From the NCBI RefSeq assembly GCF_017592825.1, contig NZ_JAGFMD010000004.1, positions 124,001 through 188,000 on the forward strand: a DNA stretch of 64,000 nt. The letters run 5' to 3'. The position numbers were made by a program, and so were the translations under genes. This stretch comes from Roseivirga sp. E12. Lineage in GTDB: Bacteria > Bacteroidota > Bacteroidia > Cytophagales > Cyclobacteriaceae. Below the pieces are notes generated by a model. The model was not told where the DNA came from. It ran no database searches and saw only the letters and a program-made list of their open reading frames with translations. Positions 52,013-61,026 of this stretch are shown here, in pieces (position 1 is the first letter of the stretch; every line of letters begins with the position of its first letter).

Positions 52013-55006
52013 ATGACAGATTTTAAGAAGATCAATAATCTTACCGGCTGGGGAGTTTTTCTCGTTTCTTTGGTCACCTATATACTGACTATTGAGGAAA
52101 CTGCCAGTTTTTGGGATAGCGGGGAGTTCATTGCCATTGCTTATAAGCTTGAGGTATCTCACCCTCCTGGAGCGCCACTCTTTATGCTGATCGGTCGTTT
52201 GTTCTCATTCCTATCCTTTGGAGACGTTACTGATGTGGCCTATTGGATCAATATGTCTAGTGCTGTGGCATCGGCATTTACCATACTTTTCTTGTATTGG
52301 TCAATCGTGATGTTGGGTAGAAAGTTGATTGATGCGAAAATGGGAGAGGAGACTGACTATCAGAAGTTGCTTCTGGCAGGAGCTGGGGCAGTAGGTGCAT
52401 TGGCTTTTACTTTCAGTGATTCTTTCTGGTTCTCTGCTGTAGAGGGCGAAGTTTATGCACTTTCATCTTTCTTTACTGCTGTTGTCTTCTGGGCTATTCT
52501 GAAGTGGGAACTGGTTCAAGACGAAAGCAAAGCCAATCGCTGGTTGTTATTTATAGCCTATATGTTAGGGCTTTCAACAGGTATCCACTTGTTGGGACTT
52601 GTCACCTTACCAGCACTAGGTTTAATCTATTACTTCAAAAAATATGAGAATCCGACTTGGGTTGGAGGTCTGCTTGCCATCCTTGGAAGTTTAGGCCTGA
52701 TCGTTTTAGTCAACAGTATTATTATTCCTGGATTGCCAACTTTGGCAGGTAAATTCGAAATTACTTTTGTTAATACTCTAGGCTTACCATTTGGTTCAGG
52801 CGCTCTGTTTTTAACACTGGCGGTTATAGCAGCTATAATTTTCGGATTGCGCTATACCGTAAAAAGAGACTGGGTAAATCTAAATACACTAATTCTTTCT
52901 GTCGCTTTCATCTTGATAGGCTATACCTGCTATGCGGTAATTCTAATTAGATCAAGAGCTGATCCACCAATTGATCAGAATAACCCTGAAGATGTTATGA
53001 CCTTTGTTTCCTACCTAAAAAGGGAGCAGTATGGAAGTAGGCCATTGTTAAATGGGCAGTATTATAATGCGCCTCAGATTAGTGCGAGCCAAGGTGCACC
53101 TATCTATTACAAGGCGGAGGATAGTTACAAAATTGCCGACTATAAAACAGAGGTTGAGTATGACCCAGAGTATACGACCTTCCTGCCAAGGATGTGGAGT
53201 GCTAATCCAGGTCACCCTGAAACCTATATGGCCAAGACAGGGCTAAGACCAGGTGAGAAGCCGAGTTTTGGTGATAATCTATACTTCATGTTTACCCACC
53301 AGATTGGTCATATGTACCTAAGGTATTTCATGTTTAATTTCTCTGGTCGAGAGAGTGATATTCAAGATGCAGACTGGCTGGGCCCATTTGCTAGTGATGA
53401 GGATGTTCCACAAACCATTCGAAATAACAAGGGACGAAATCAATACTTCATGATCCCTTTACTTCTGGGCTTGATTGGTTTCTTCTTTCAGTTTAACAAA
53501 GATCCAAAGCGTTTTTCTGCTACACTAATGCTCTTCATTTTGACAGGACTGGCACTAGTAGTTTACCTGAATTCGCCACCAGTAGAACCACGAGAGAGAG
53601 ACTATATATATGTGGGGTCCTATTACGTTTTTGCCTTCTGGATAGGATTCTCTGTTCTGGCGATTGGTAATGCCTTTGCCGCTAGAGGAAAGAAATCAAT
53701 GGTGATAGGGGCAATCGCAGTGGGTCTATTGGCGCCAATCATAATGGCAGCTGAAAACTGGGATGATCATGATAGATCGGGAAGGTACTTATCAGTTGAT
53801 TCTGCCCGAAACTTTTTGGCCTCTTGTGCTCCGAATGCAATCCTATTTACCGGAGGAGATAATGACACTTTCCCACTCTGGTATCTACAAGAGGTAGAAG
53901 GTTTTAGAACTGACGTTAGGGTAGTGGTGCTGAGTTACTATCAAACGTCTTGGTATGTTGATCAGACTGCTACAAAGATGAATGACTCTGAAGCATTCCC
54001 ATATTCATTGACAAAAGACAATTATCGAGACGGCACTAATGACGTGCTATATATCGATGAGAATGGCGATTTCAAGGGACGTGTAATTGACCTTGAAGAC
54101 TATATTGATGTGGTAAGGAGAGATGTGGATCGTTTTAAGGTCACTTTCCAGTCAGGTAATCGCTTGATGTCAGTACCTACAGGAGTTGGACTCAACTTAA
54201 ACGTTGATACGACAGCAGTACTTAATGGGGATTTGGTGCCGAACAATTTGAAAAAATATGTGACGCCATCTATGTTCTTCCAGTTTAATCGTGACCAGAA
54301 TGGGAACCTTTCCAGTAGATTTCTAGATAAGGGCCAAATGATGATGCTTGACCTTATTGCTAACAACAATTGGGAAAGGCCAATCTACTTCAATTATACC
54401 TCAGTTAACTCGATAAACTTCAATGTAAACCCGTATTTGGTTCAAGAGGGAATGGCCTATAGGTTATTACCAGTTAGAAAGCCTAATGACGTGCGTGATC
54501 TTGTGAACACTGAAGTGATGTATGATAACATCAAAAGCAAGATGCAATTCAGAGGCCTAGACAATCCAAAAGCAAACCTGAATGAAGATTATAGAGGCTT
54601 TGTTCAAAACCATAGGTCTATGATCACCAGTTTGGCAGATGCTTTTACCACAGAGGGAGATACTGTAAGAGCGAAAGAAATGCTTGACTTTGGTATGGAG
54701 AAAATGCCAGTTGAAGCGGTGCCGTATGATATTTCTTCTATCGGGTTTATTCAGGGCTATTTTGATATTGGTGAAACAGAAAGAGCTACCAATATGGCGA
54801 TGGAGATCGCAAACCAGTTTGATTCTGAAGTGACTTATTTACAAAACAAGAGTAGGTATAATAGAGAGTTCTCCATAAAATCTAGAGGCTTGAGGTTTAT
54901 AGAAGCATTATTGACAGGAAATGGTAAAACTGCTGAGGCGGATACTGTTCGTCAGATGCTTAATGCTCAAAACGTAAGATTGGGGATGGATAGAAGTGAC
55001 TTCTAG
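52013..55006 (+). CDS. DUF2723 large membrane protein, putative GT-C glycosyltransferase
   Basis: 997 residues. The N-terminal half is a DUF2723 membrane module with about 12 helices. TIEETASFWDSGEFIAIAYK near residue 30 holds the acidic loop typical of GT-C enzymes and is followed by VSHPPGAPLFMLIGRLFSFL. A soluble stretch near 320-420 and a periplasmic domain from about 560 (CAPNAILFTGGDNDTFPLWY) follow. The family is related to protein O-mannosyltransferases and is common in Bacteroidota. Donor and acceptor are unknown. It ends at a terminator. Confidence 0.82.
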   Translation: MTDFKKINNLTGWGVFLVSLVTYILTIEETASFWDSGEFIAIAYKLEVSHPPGAPLFMLIGRLFSFLSFGDVTDVAYWINMSSAVASAFTILFLYWSIVMLGRKLIDAKMGEETDYQKLLLAGAGAVGALAFTFSDSFWFSAVEGEVYALSSFFTAVVFWAILKWELVQDESKANRWLLFIAYMLGLSTGIHLLGLVTLPALGLIYYFKKYENPTWVGGLLAILGSLGLIVLVNSIIIPGLPTLAGKFEITFVNTLGLPFGSGALFLTLAVIAAIIFGLRYTVKRDWVNLNTLILSVAFILIGYTCYAVILIRSRADPPIDQNNPEDVMTFVSYLKREQYGSRPLLNGQYYNAPQISASQGAPIYYKAEDSYKIADYKTEVEYDPEYTTFLPRMWSANPGHPETYMAKTGLRPGEKPSFGDNLYFMFTHQIGHMYLRYFMFNFSGRESDIQDADWLGPFASDEDVPQTIRNNKGRNQYFMIPLLLGLIGFFFQFNKDPKRFSATLMLFILTGLALVVYLNSPPVEPRERDYIYVGSYYVFAFWIGFSVLAIGNAFAARGKKSMVIGAIAVGLLAPIIMAAENWDDHDRSGRYLSVDSARNFLASCAPNAILFTGGDNDTFPLWYLQEVEGFRTDVRVVVLSYYQTSWYVDQTATKMNDSEAFPYSLTKDNYRDGTNDVLYIDENGDFKGRVIDLEDYIDVVRRDVDRFKVTFQSGNRLMSVPTGVGLNLNVDTTAVLNGDLVPNNLKKYVTPSMFFQFNRDQNGNLSSRFLDKGQMMMLDLIANNNWERPIYFNYTSVNSINFNVNPYLVQEGMAYRLLPVRKPNDVRDLVNTEVMYDNIKSKMQFRGLDNPKANLNEDYRGFVQNHRSMITSLADAFTTEGDTVRAKEMLDFGMEKMPVEAVPYDISSIGFIQGYFDIGETERATNMAMEIANQFDSEVTYLQNKSRYNREFSIKSRGLRFIEALLTGNGKTAEADTVRQMLNAQNVRLGMDRSDF

Positions 55007-55028
55007 AAAGTATAAGTGAAAGATTATC

Positions 55029-55056
55029 AAGGCCTGCTCAGTGAGTGGGCCTTTTA
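55029..55056 (+). terminator. Terminator after the DUF2723 gene
   Basis: Stem aaggcc/ggcctt with a 14-nt loop and a T-run (ttttattttt), 22 bp past the stop. Confidence 0.75.
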
Positions 55057-55093
55057 TTTTTCCAGAATCAAGAAAAGATCGAGGGCATCATCA

Positions 55094-56269
55094 CTATTGG
55101 TCTATTAAGGTGAGCTTGATGAATGAATATTCATTCTCAGGTTGGCTAGGAGTATTAAGGTTTAGGTATAGTCCATCTTCTAGCATCAGGTAGAACTCTT
55201 CTGATATAAAGCTCTTAGCAGTGAGAAACGAGTCTTTTGACACAATATTGAGATTTTCATCGAATGTCAAAATGGTCAAAGTTCTTTTCTGAAATGCTCT
55301 ACCGAGGTCTTGTGGGTCGGATATTTTATTTTCTATATCGAAATGTATTGCCAGCCTATAAAATAGTTTTTGCCACTTATCATAAATCAGAGTATGATAA
55401 TATCCATTATTAATCTGTGCTAAGGCATTTTGAAATGGATCGTTTGATTCAAGACCTTGAGACTCATCTATTGCATCAATACCTGCTTCAGATTCTTTGA
55501 TAAACTCTCCTGCTAGGTCGTAAACATAGATTTTCTTAGACTTTGAAAAGCTCATGTAGATTCTATTTTTAAGAATCACAGAGTTGCGTCCCACATCATT
55601 GGTAGACCACTTTTTATTTCTGAATTCATCTGGATAATGAATTAATTTCTTGAGTTCATTGGTCTTGTAGTTATAGGCACCAATCAAATAAGCTTCTTCA
55701 AAAGTGGATGTGTTTTTTAAATCTCGATATTCCCCCAAGTCGAAATAAATAGACTCTCCATCATCATAAATGTTGGGTGATTTAACCTGTGAGTTATATG
55801 CTAAGTCTCTATTTGGTGAATATTCATAATTCTCCAAAACATTTCCTTTACTACTGACTTTGAGTATGTGAGGTGCAATTGTTGGGAGATAGTAAAAGGA
55901 ACCGTCATCATGTTCGCCTGAGAAAGCACCTAGACTATAGACCTGATTTGGTCCTTGAATATGAAGACGTGTTACAGTCCAATCATTTTTTTCGAACGAG
56001 TATCTATTAAGTGACATGACATCGCTGAACGACTCTGTTAGATAAGAAAAACTCTTTTCGTCTGATGAGAAAAAAGGTCGAGACTCATTATTAAGATGAG
56101 TTATAGTATCAGGTAACTGTATATTCAGCGTGTCGGTTATCACTAACCGCTTCGTCAACTTGTTGTCATTTTTATTTTTTACCTCATTTCGACTCTCTGA
56201 ACATCCAGAAGTCATGATAAATGCCGTAATCCAAATGACCCATATTGCCTTGTTCTGCTTTCTATACAT
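55094..56269 (-). CDS. DUF4221 lipoprotein, beta-propeller-like
   Basis: 391 residues. A lipoprotein signal (WVIWITAFIMTSGCSE, lipobox TSGC) is followed by a strand-rich chain of the DUF4221 family: PFFSSDEKSFSYLTESFSD, FYYLPTIAPHILKVSSKGNV, RIYMSFSKSKKIYVYDLAGE. The pattern suggests a six-bladed propeller, as in other Bacteroidota lipoproteins found beside short Cys-containing exported peptides. It is the third gene of a minus-strand run behind two such peptide genes, 67 bp after the second. Function unknown. Confidence 0.8.
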   Translation of the reverse strand: MYRKQNKAIWVIWITAFIMTSGCSESRNEVKNKNDNKLTKRLVITDTLNIQLPDTITHLNNESRPFFSSDEKSFSYLTESFSDVMSLNRYSFEKNDWTVTRLHIQGPNQVYSLGAFSGEHDDGSFYYLPTIAPHILKVSSKGNVLENYEYSPNRDLAYNSQVKSPNIYDDGESIYFDLGEYRDLKNTSTFEEAYLIGAYNYKTNELKKLIHYPDEFRNKKWSTNDVGRNSVILKNRIYMSFSKSKKIYVYDLAGEFIKESEAGIDAIDESQGLESNDPFQNALAQINNGYYHTLIYDKWQKLFYRLAIHFDIENKISDPQDLGRAFQKRTLTILTFDENLNIVSKDSFLTAKSFISEEFYLMLEDGLYLNLNTPSQPENEYSFIKLTLIDQ

Positions 56270-56336
56270 TGGTGGGATGATTTTGATATGGGTTTAACAC
56301 CTATAAATATGTACTATCATTTAAACCTTTATCACT

Positions 56337-56630
56337 TCAAGTTTTATGAATAGGAGGTAAGTTGGGCAAACCAATTTTAGGTATTGGAAAAATCGCCATC
56401 AGTGTCCTGAATTTACCACCGGATTGTGCACATTGATTTCCTGCATATATGGTACATTCCTCATACCAGTAGACCCTAATCATATCATCTTTGCCCAGTT
56501 CCCAACCTATGTAGACATGTTTCGCATATTTCCAACCCGCTTCTTTTGCCTGTAGATTGACATTTCGCCCAGAAGTTACACTTAGTCCAATGATGAATAT
56601 GCATATAAAAAATAGATGTGTCTTGTTCAT
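56337..56630 (-). CDS. Small exported peptide with C-x7-C motif (paralogue 1)
   Basis: 97 residues: a signal-like hydrophobic start (HLFFICIFIIGLSVTSGRN), then KEAGWKYAKHVYIGW, WYEECTIYAGNQC (Cys-x7-Cys with a Gly inside) and a Pro-rich end (FPIPKIGLPNLPP). The W-K/R-Y ... Y-I ... W-Y ... E-C-x7-C ... I-F-P framework is shared with the neighbour at 56653. It resembles in layout the NVEAL-type exported peptides of Bacteroidota, though NVEAL itself is not present. No function known. Confidence 0.7.
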   Translation of the reverse strand: MNKTHLFFICIFIIGLSVTSGRNVNLQAKEAGWKYAKHVYIGWELGKDDMIRVYWYEECTIYAGNQCAQSGGKFRTLMAIFPIPKIGLPNLPPIHKT

Positions 56631-56652
56631 GTTGAAGGTGGTTTAGTTACGG

Positions 56653-56904
56653 TTACAATTTTGGAAAAATGCACCAAGGTAGACCTCTTGATTTTGATCC
56701 GGGCAGGGTACAAGAGTCGCCCTCTTGATTAGAACATTCAGTTACAAAGTACCAACAGAAGTTAAAGCCTTCTCTTTTAAAGTCTATGTAGCCTATAGAA
56801 GTATATCGCCACTCGCTCTGTTCAGCTCTAGTTCGGTGAGAGAATATTAAACCAAGAGTGATTACTAGTGTAGAAATAGCTAGGTATTTGATTACTTTAT
56901 TCAT
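56653..56904 (-). CDS. Small exported peptide with C-x7-C motif (paralogue 2)
   Basis: 83 residues: hydrophobic start (LAISTLVITLGLIFSHRTRA), EQSEWRYTSIGYIDF, WYFVTECSNQEGDSC, then LPGSKSRGLPWCIFPKL. Same framework as the 56337 gene with two further Cys (in FNFCW and PWCIF). It is the first gene of the run, 22 bp ahead of paralogue 1. The signal start makes it secreted or periplasmic; disulfide formation is likely. Confidence 0.7.
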   Translation of the reverse strand: MNKVIKYLAISTLVITLGLIFSHRTRAEQSEWRYTSIGYIDFKREGFNFCWYFVTECSNQEGDSCTLPGSKSRGLPWCIFPKL

Positions 56905-57120
56905 AATTATGGTTAATAATGATTATTGAATATCATTATTATAATTATTAAATAAAAATAATGATATAAAAAATTATTATAAGTTCTTAATTATCATAAC
57001 TGAATCAGTTAGGCAATGGAATGTACATGCCATTGGGAATCGGCACCTTACCTGCCTGTCGTAGCAGAGTAGAAGCGTACTTTACCAATCAGTAGAGGAA
57101 AATTTGGAGAGTTCTTGTTT
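56905..57120. other. AT-rich leader with imperfect palindrome
   Basis: Extremely AT-rich from 56905 to 57000 and then normal. A 22-nt near-palindrome at 57014-57035, caatgg[a]atgtacat[g]ccattg with one mismatched pair, is the only structured element. The promoter of the peptide operon is presumably here. Confidence 0.4.
57014..57035. promoter_or_regulatory. 22-nt near-palindrome upstream of the peptide operon
   Basis: Left arm caatggaatgt, right arm acatgccattg, one mismatched pair. About 110 bp upstream of the first peptide gene. Candidate operator; there is no T-run to suggest a terminator. Confidence 0.35.
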
Positions 57121-57894
57121 CTACTTGCTCAGAATCAAGAAAAGATCGAGGGCCTCATCTCCATTGTCCATAAGAAGATAGTCCTCATGGCTGATTTCAG
57201 ATACCAAGCCGGTATTGGCCGTGTTCAACTTATTCCTATTCATCCTGTTCAAAATGTCATAAGGAATTCTGAGAATTGGAGCGGGTAACCTGTATTGAAG
57301 GTTGAAGATATCAAATCTAGTGATTCGTTGAACAGATCGTTTATTCTCCTCATAATAGGCCATCACCTTGTCATTACCTCCTACACCTTTCATCTCCACG
57401 GTATCGAAATACTTGCTGGCTAGCTCAGTGAGTTCGGCTGCGGTGTACTCCCTTACATGCCATGGGTTTCTGCTAAGCGTTTTCTTAATATTTGGAGTGG
57501 TCAGTATGGCTTTGCCACCAGGTTTCAGGACACGAAAGATTTCGGCAAGAAAATCACCATCTGCTTTTACATGCTCTATGACTTGAAAACTCACAATAGT
57601 ATCAAAACTGTTATCCGCAATGTCTTTGAATGGAGGGAAGACAGCTTGTCTGAAGTCAAGTTCAGGGTGCTTGCTTTTCAACGCATCAATGACTTCTTGA
57701 ATTTTATCGAGAGCTACATAGCTATCAGACAATGGCGCTAAAAGGTCTACTCCTCTTCCCTCACCGCAACCAAGCTCTAGCAAATCCCCCTTTATATAGG
57801 GTTTGGCTAAATAATATGCTTTCAACAGACGTTGATGAATTGGATTATCCGAGGGGATACTGTCAGAAGCGATTTCAGTTGTATAGGTAGCCAT
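57121..57894 (-). CDS. Class I SAM-dependent methyltransferase
   Basis: 257 residues with SAM motif I (LLELGCGEGRGVDLL), motif II region (FDTIVSFQVIEHVKADGDFL) and post-motif GGKAILTTPNIKKTLS, of the type 11 class. The C-terminal part (LLMDNGDEALDLFLILSK) is a short cap. Soluble. The substrate is unknown: ubiquinone/menaquinone-type or polysaccharide methylation are both possible. Alone on the minus strand, divergent from GWxTD. Confidence 0.85.
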   Translation of the reverse strand: MATYTTEIASDSIPSDNPIHQRLLKAYYLAKPYIKGDLLELGCGEGRGVDLLAPLSDSYVALDKIQEVIDALKSKHPELDFRQAVFPPFKDIADNSFDTIVSFQVIEHVKADGDFLAEIFRVLKPGGKAILTTPNIKKTLSRNPWHVREYTAAELTELASKYFDTVEMKGVGGNDKVMAYYEENKRSVQRITRFDIFNLQYRLPAPILRIPYDILNRMNRNKLNTANTGLVSEISHEDYLLMDNGDEALDLFLILSK

Positions 57895-58000
57895 CCTTAA
57901 ATTTTGGCCAAAAATAAGCTATTTGCCTCAGAATCGATGAATTCAACTAAATTTGTTCTGCTCCAATCAAATTCTATCTACCTTTAGATCATAGTAAATT

Positions 58001-59215
58001 ATGAAACGTCTCAGCTTAATATGTTTTCTTTTAACCCTGACTATGGGGTTAGTTGCGCAAAACAGAATGAGTTCTGCCGATATTAGTTATCTCTATAATC
58101 AAGAACATGAATTTCTGGTGCAACATAGGGTCGCATCTAATGATGATCAAGTAAAGGTTTATCTCAGGTTCATTTTGAACAGCGGCAATGTCAAAATTTC
58201 GGACTATCGGATCTCGTACGATATAAGGGCTAGCTACATTGATGAGAAAACAATTAATTCTTCTGTTGTTCTAGATACGACTAATGTCATAGATGTAGCT
58301 TTTAGGCAATACGTGTATAGTTTTGAAATTGATAAAGAGCCAAATGATAACCTTATCGTCATTGACTTTTACAATTCTGTTCGCGACAAGCACTTCAGCT
58401 TAGACATTCCCTTGAAAATAAAGGAATGGACTCCATCTCCTCATCTAATCTTTCAAGCGGGCAAAGAACTTCCTTATTTTGATAAATACATTAATAAGAA
58501 CTTTCCAATTAGAATTGTGAACGTTTTTGACGGGTCAGACAGTTTTGAGATCAATGGTGTAAACAGCAATAAGCATGTTGCCATGCCACCATTTGATGAT
58601 TCTGAGATGCAGGTTGCCTCAAATATTCCACTTGACACAGTTTATGGTGTTACTAATGGAGAGGAGTTTCGATTCTACAACAATGGCTTTCATGCGATTA
58701 GATCATCTAGTAATCCGGAGAAAGAATTAGGCATCATTGTGACTGATGAAGTACATCCCTATTTCGATGACTATAGAGATATGATTGATCCATTGATTTA
58801 TGTTAGCACAAATGATGAGTTCAAAGGCATGCAAGCTGCAGAAGATAGCCGTGAGGCGTTTGAAGGGTTTGTGAGCAATACAATATCTTCCAATGAGCAG
58901 ATAGGTAAAGATTTCATCAAGTATTATTATAGGCGAGTAAGGAAGTCCGCACGATTGTTCTCGGAGAATCAAGCGGGTTGGAAAACGGATAGAGGGATGA
59001 TCTATCAAGTCTTTGGAAATCCTTCGCAAGTCTTTAGGAACGAAAGTACAGAGATGTGGACCTATCCTTCGAGTACAGGAGGTAGGTTGAAATACATTTT
59101 CGATATTGTGGTTGAGGATGGCATCAGCAAGTACAAATTGATCCGGGCAAACCGATACCGAGAGAACTGGATGCGTGCTGTCACACAATGGAGGTCCGGT
59201 AGAATAATTGAATAA
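58001..59215 (+). CDS. GWxTD-domain protein, exported
   Basis: 404 residues with a signal peptide (LICFLLTLTMGLVAQ). An immunoglobulin-like or beta-rich region occupies 20-300, and the C-terminal GWxTD domain is at about 310-400: AGWKTDRGMIYQVFGNPSQV contains the diagnostic GWKTD. The family is found in Bacteroidota and allied phyla and has no known biochemistry. Its stop TAA touches the ATG of rlmB with no spacing, so the two are coupled. Confidence 0.88.
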   Translation: MKRLSLICFLLTLTMGLVAQNRMSSADISYLYNQEHEFLVQHRVASNDDQVKVYLRFILNSGNVKISDYRISYDIRASYIDEKTINSSVVLDTTNVIDVAFRQYVYSFEIDKEPNDNLIVIDFYNSVRDKHFSLDIPLKIKEWTPSPHLIFQAGKELPYFDKYINKNFPIRIVNVFDGSDSFEINGVNSNKHVAMPPFDDSEMQVASNIPLDTVYGVTNGEEFRFYNNGFHAIRSSSNPEKELGIIVTDEVHPYFDDYRDMIDPLIYVSTNDEFKGMQAAEDSREAFEGFVSNTISSNEQIGKDFIKYYYRRVRKSARLFSENQAGWKTDRGMIYQVFGNPSQVFRNESTEMWTYPSSTGGRLKYIFDIVVEDGISKYKLIRANRYRENWMRAVTQWRSGRIIE

Positions 59216-59962
59216 ATGCAATCAAACTCATCTTCAGACTTTATATATGGCACCCGTGCTATTATCGAAGCCATAGAATCAGGTAAGGAATTAGACAAAC
59301 TGTTTGTCCAGAAGGATGTGAGGAACGAGTTGTCTTCAGAACTTCTCAAATTATGCAGAGATTTGTCTATTCCTGTACAGCGGGTGCCTATCGAAAAGCT
59401 CAATCGAATCACCAGGAAAAATCACCAAGGTGCTATCGCCTACTTGTCGGCCGTATCTTTCGCATCGTTAGATAATTTAATTTCTGAAGCATATAGCAAG
59501 GGAGAACCCCCATTTTTCATAATGCTTGATCGGGTAACTGACGTGAGGAACTTTGGTGCAATAGCCCGGACGGCAGAGTGCGCAGGTGTTCATGGATTGA
59601 TTGTTCCAAGCCGAGGTACGGCTCAAATAGGATCTGATGCGATGAAGACCTCAGCAGGAGCATTGAATCATATGCCTGTATGTCGAGCGGAGAATTTAAA
59701 ATTGACAATCAAGGACCTTCAAGAAAATGGTATTCAAGTAATTGCTTGTTCGGAAAAGGCAAATGAGACCATCTATGAAAAGGACTTTTCAGTTCCTGTG
59801 GTCATCCTTATGGGTTCGGAAGAAGACGGTATCTCTCCAGAATATCTGAAGTTATGTGATGGTCATGCAAAACTGCCTATCACGGGTAAAATTGAATCAC
59901 TGAATGTTTCAGTGGCGACAGGTATTATAACATACGAGGTGATTAGGCAACGTTCTAAGTAA
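59216..59962 (+). CDS. rlmB: 23S rRNA 2'-O-ribose methyltransferase (RlmB/TrmH family)
   Basis: 248-residue SpoU-class enzyme. The N-terminal substrate-binding domain (FIYGTRAIIEAIESGKELDK) and the SPOUT knot motifs RVTDVRNFGAIARTAECAGV, VILMGSEEDGISPEYLKLCD and ITGKIESLNVSVATGIITYE are complete. It should methylate G2251 in 23S rRNA. RlmB is the best name for the N-terminal layout, but other TrmH paralogues cannot be fully excluded. It is convergent with the guanylyltransferase gene, with an 8-nt overlap of stops. Confidence 0.88.
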   Translation: MQSNSSSDFIYGTRAIIEAIESGKELDKLFVQKDVRNELSSELLKLCRDLSIPVQRVPIEKLNRITRKNHQGAIAYLSAVSFASLDNLISEAYSKGEPPFFIMLDRVTDVRNFGAIARTAECAGVHGLIVPSRGTAQIGSDAMKTSAGALNHMPVCRAENLKLTIKDLQENGIQVIACSEKANETIYEKDFSVPVVILMGSEEDGISPEYLKLCDGHAKLPITGKIESLNVSVATGIITYEVIRQRSK

Positions 59963-61025
59963 ACTGTTCTCCCTTGCCCTTGGCATCATTCAGAAATTCG
60001 CGGAATTTCTTCTCAGCGTCTTTTTTGCAGATCAGGATTACATTATCCGATTTAGTGATTAAGTAACCATCTAGGTCTTGCGCTACGATCAGCGTGTCTT
60101 CAGGTCCTTTGACATAGCAATTCTTGGCATCGTATAAGAGAGCATTACCATCAACTACATTGTTGTTGGTGTCCTTTTCCTTGATCTCATGGAGGGAGTC
60201 CCAGCTCCCTAAATCCGACCAGTCAAATTTGCCTTTGACCATATATACATCGGAGGCTTTCTCCATAATGCCATAGTCAATCGAAACGCTTTTGCATTGC
60301 GCATAAGCCTCATCAATGAAGGATTGTTCTTCGTCAGTGTAATACTTATCCGCTCCTTCCTCAAAAATAACTGCCATGTCTTTTAAGTAGTCATGGAAGG
60401 CTTTGGTAATCGTATCTATTGACCATATGAAAATGCCTGCATTCCAGACAAAGTCACCGCTATCGACAAACTTTTTTGCTAGTTCCAATTCTGGCTTTTC
60501 GGTGAAGGTTTTTACCTTCTTGACTTTTTTTAGTGGGCTTGAGTGATACTGAATATAACCATAACCAGTCTCGGGTCTTGAAGGAACAATACCCAATGTG
60601 ATCAGTTTTTCAGATCCTTTGGCTGACTTAACGGCTGTTTTTATATTTTCCTGAAAGACTTTCTCTTTGAAGACTACGTGATCAGAAGGTGCAACAATCA
60701 TGACACCCTCTGGGTCTCGCTGCTTGATTTTAAAAGCTGGGTAGGCTACTGCTGCTGATGTATTTCTGCCGATAGGTTCAAGTAAAATCTGATCTTCACT
60801 TAGATCAGGCAACTGTTCTTTTACCAAATCTTTGTAACGCGAATTGGTTACTACGTAGATTTTATCGCTTGAAGCTATGCTTAAAAAGCGATCATAGGTC
60901 ATTTGAATCAAAGACCTGCCAGTACCTAAAACATCCAGAAATTGCTTGGGTTTTTCAGCCCGGCTATAAGGCCAAAACCTACTGCCGATACCTCCGGCCA
61001 TGATGACTACATAGTTATTTGCCAT
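59955..61025 (-). CDS. Mannose-1-phosphate guanylyltransferase
   Basis: 356-residue nucleotidyltransferase making GDP-mannose for glycan synthesis. IMAGGIGSRFWPYSRAEKPKQ is the GTP-binding signature, ILLEPIGRNTSAAVAYPAFK and SDHVVF the active-site motifs, and FTEKPELELA is the ManC sugar-binding pattern. The C-terminal cupin isomerase domain of bifunctional ManC is absent, so it is the monofunctional form. It abuts the KpsF-type gene with one nt between stop and start, implying a shared transcript. Confidence 0.93.
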   Translation of the reverse strand: MANNYVVIMAGGIGSRFWPYSRAEKPKQFLDVLGTGRSLIQMTYDRFLSIASSDKIYVVTNSRYKDLVKEQLPDLSEDQILLEPIGRNTSAAVAYPAFKIKQRDPEGVMIVAPSDHVVFKEKVFQENIKTAVKSAKGSEKLITLGIVPSRPETGYGYIQYHSSPLKKVKKVKTFTEKPELELAKKFVDSGDFVWNAGIFIWSIDTITKAFHDYLKDMAVIFEEGADKYYTDEEQSFIDEAYAQCKSVSIDYGIMEKASDVYMVKGKFDWSDLGSWDSLHEIKEKDTNNNVVDGNALLYDAKNCYVKGPEDTLIVAQDLDGYLITKSDNVILICKKDAEKKFREFLNDAKGKGEQFT

Positions 61026-61026
61026 G

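Noticed and set aside
56905-57000. AT-rich stretch as a replication origin
   Set aside because: No DnaA-box-like sequences or dnaA/dnaN-type neighbours were seen. It is better read as a leader.
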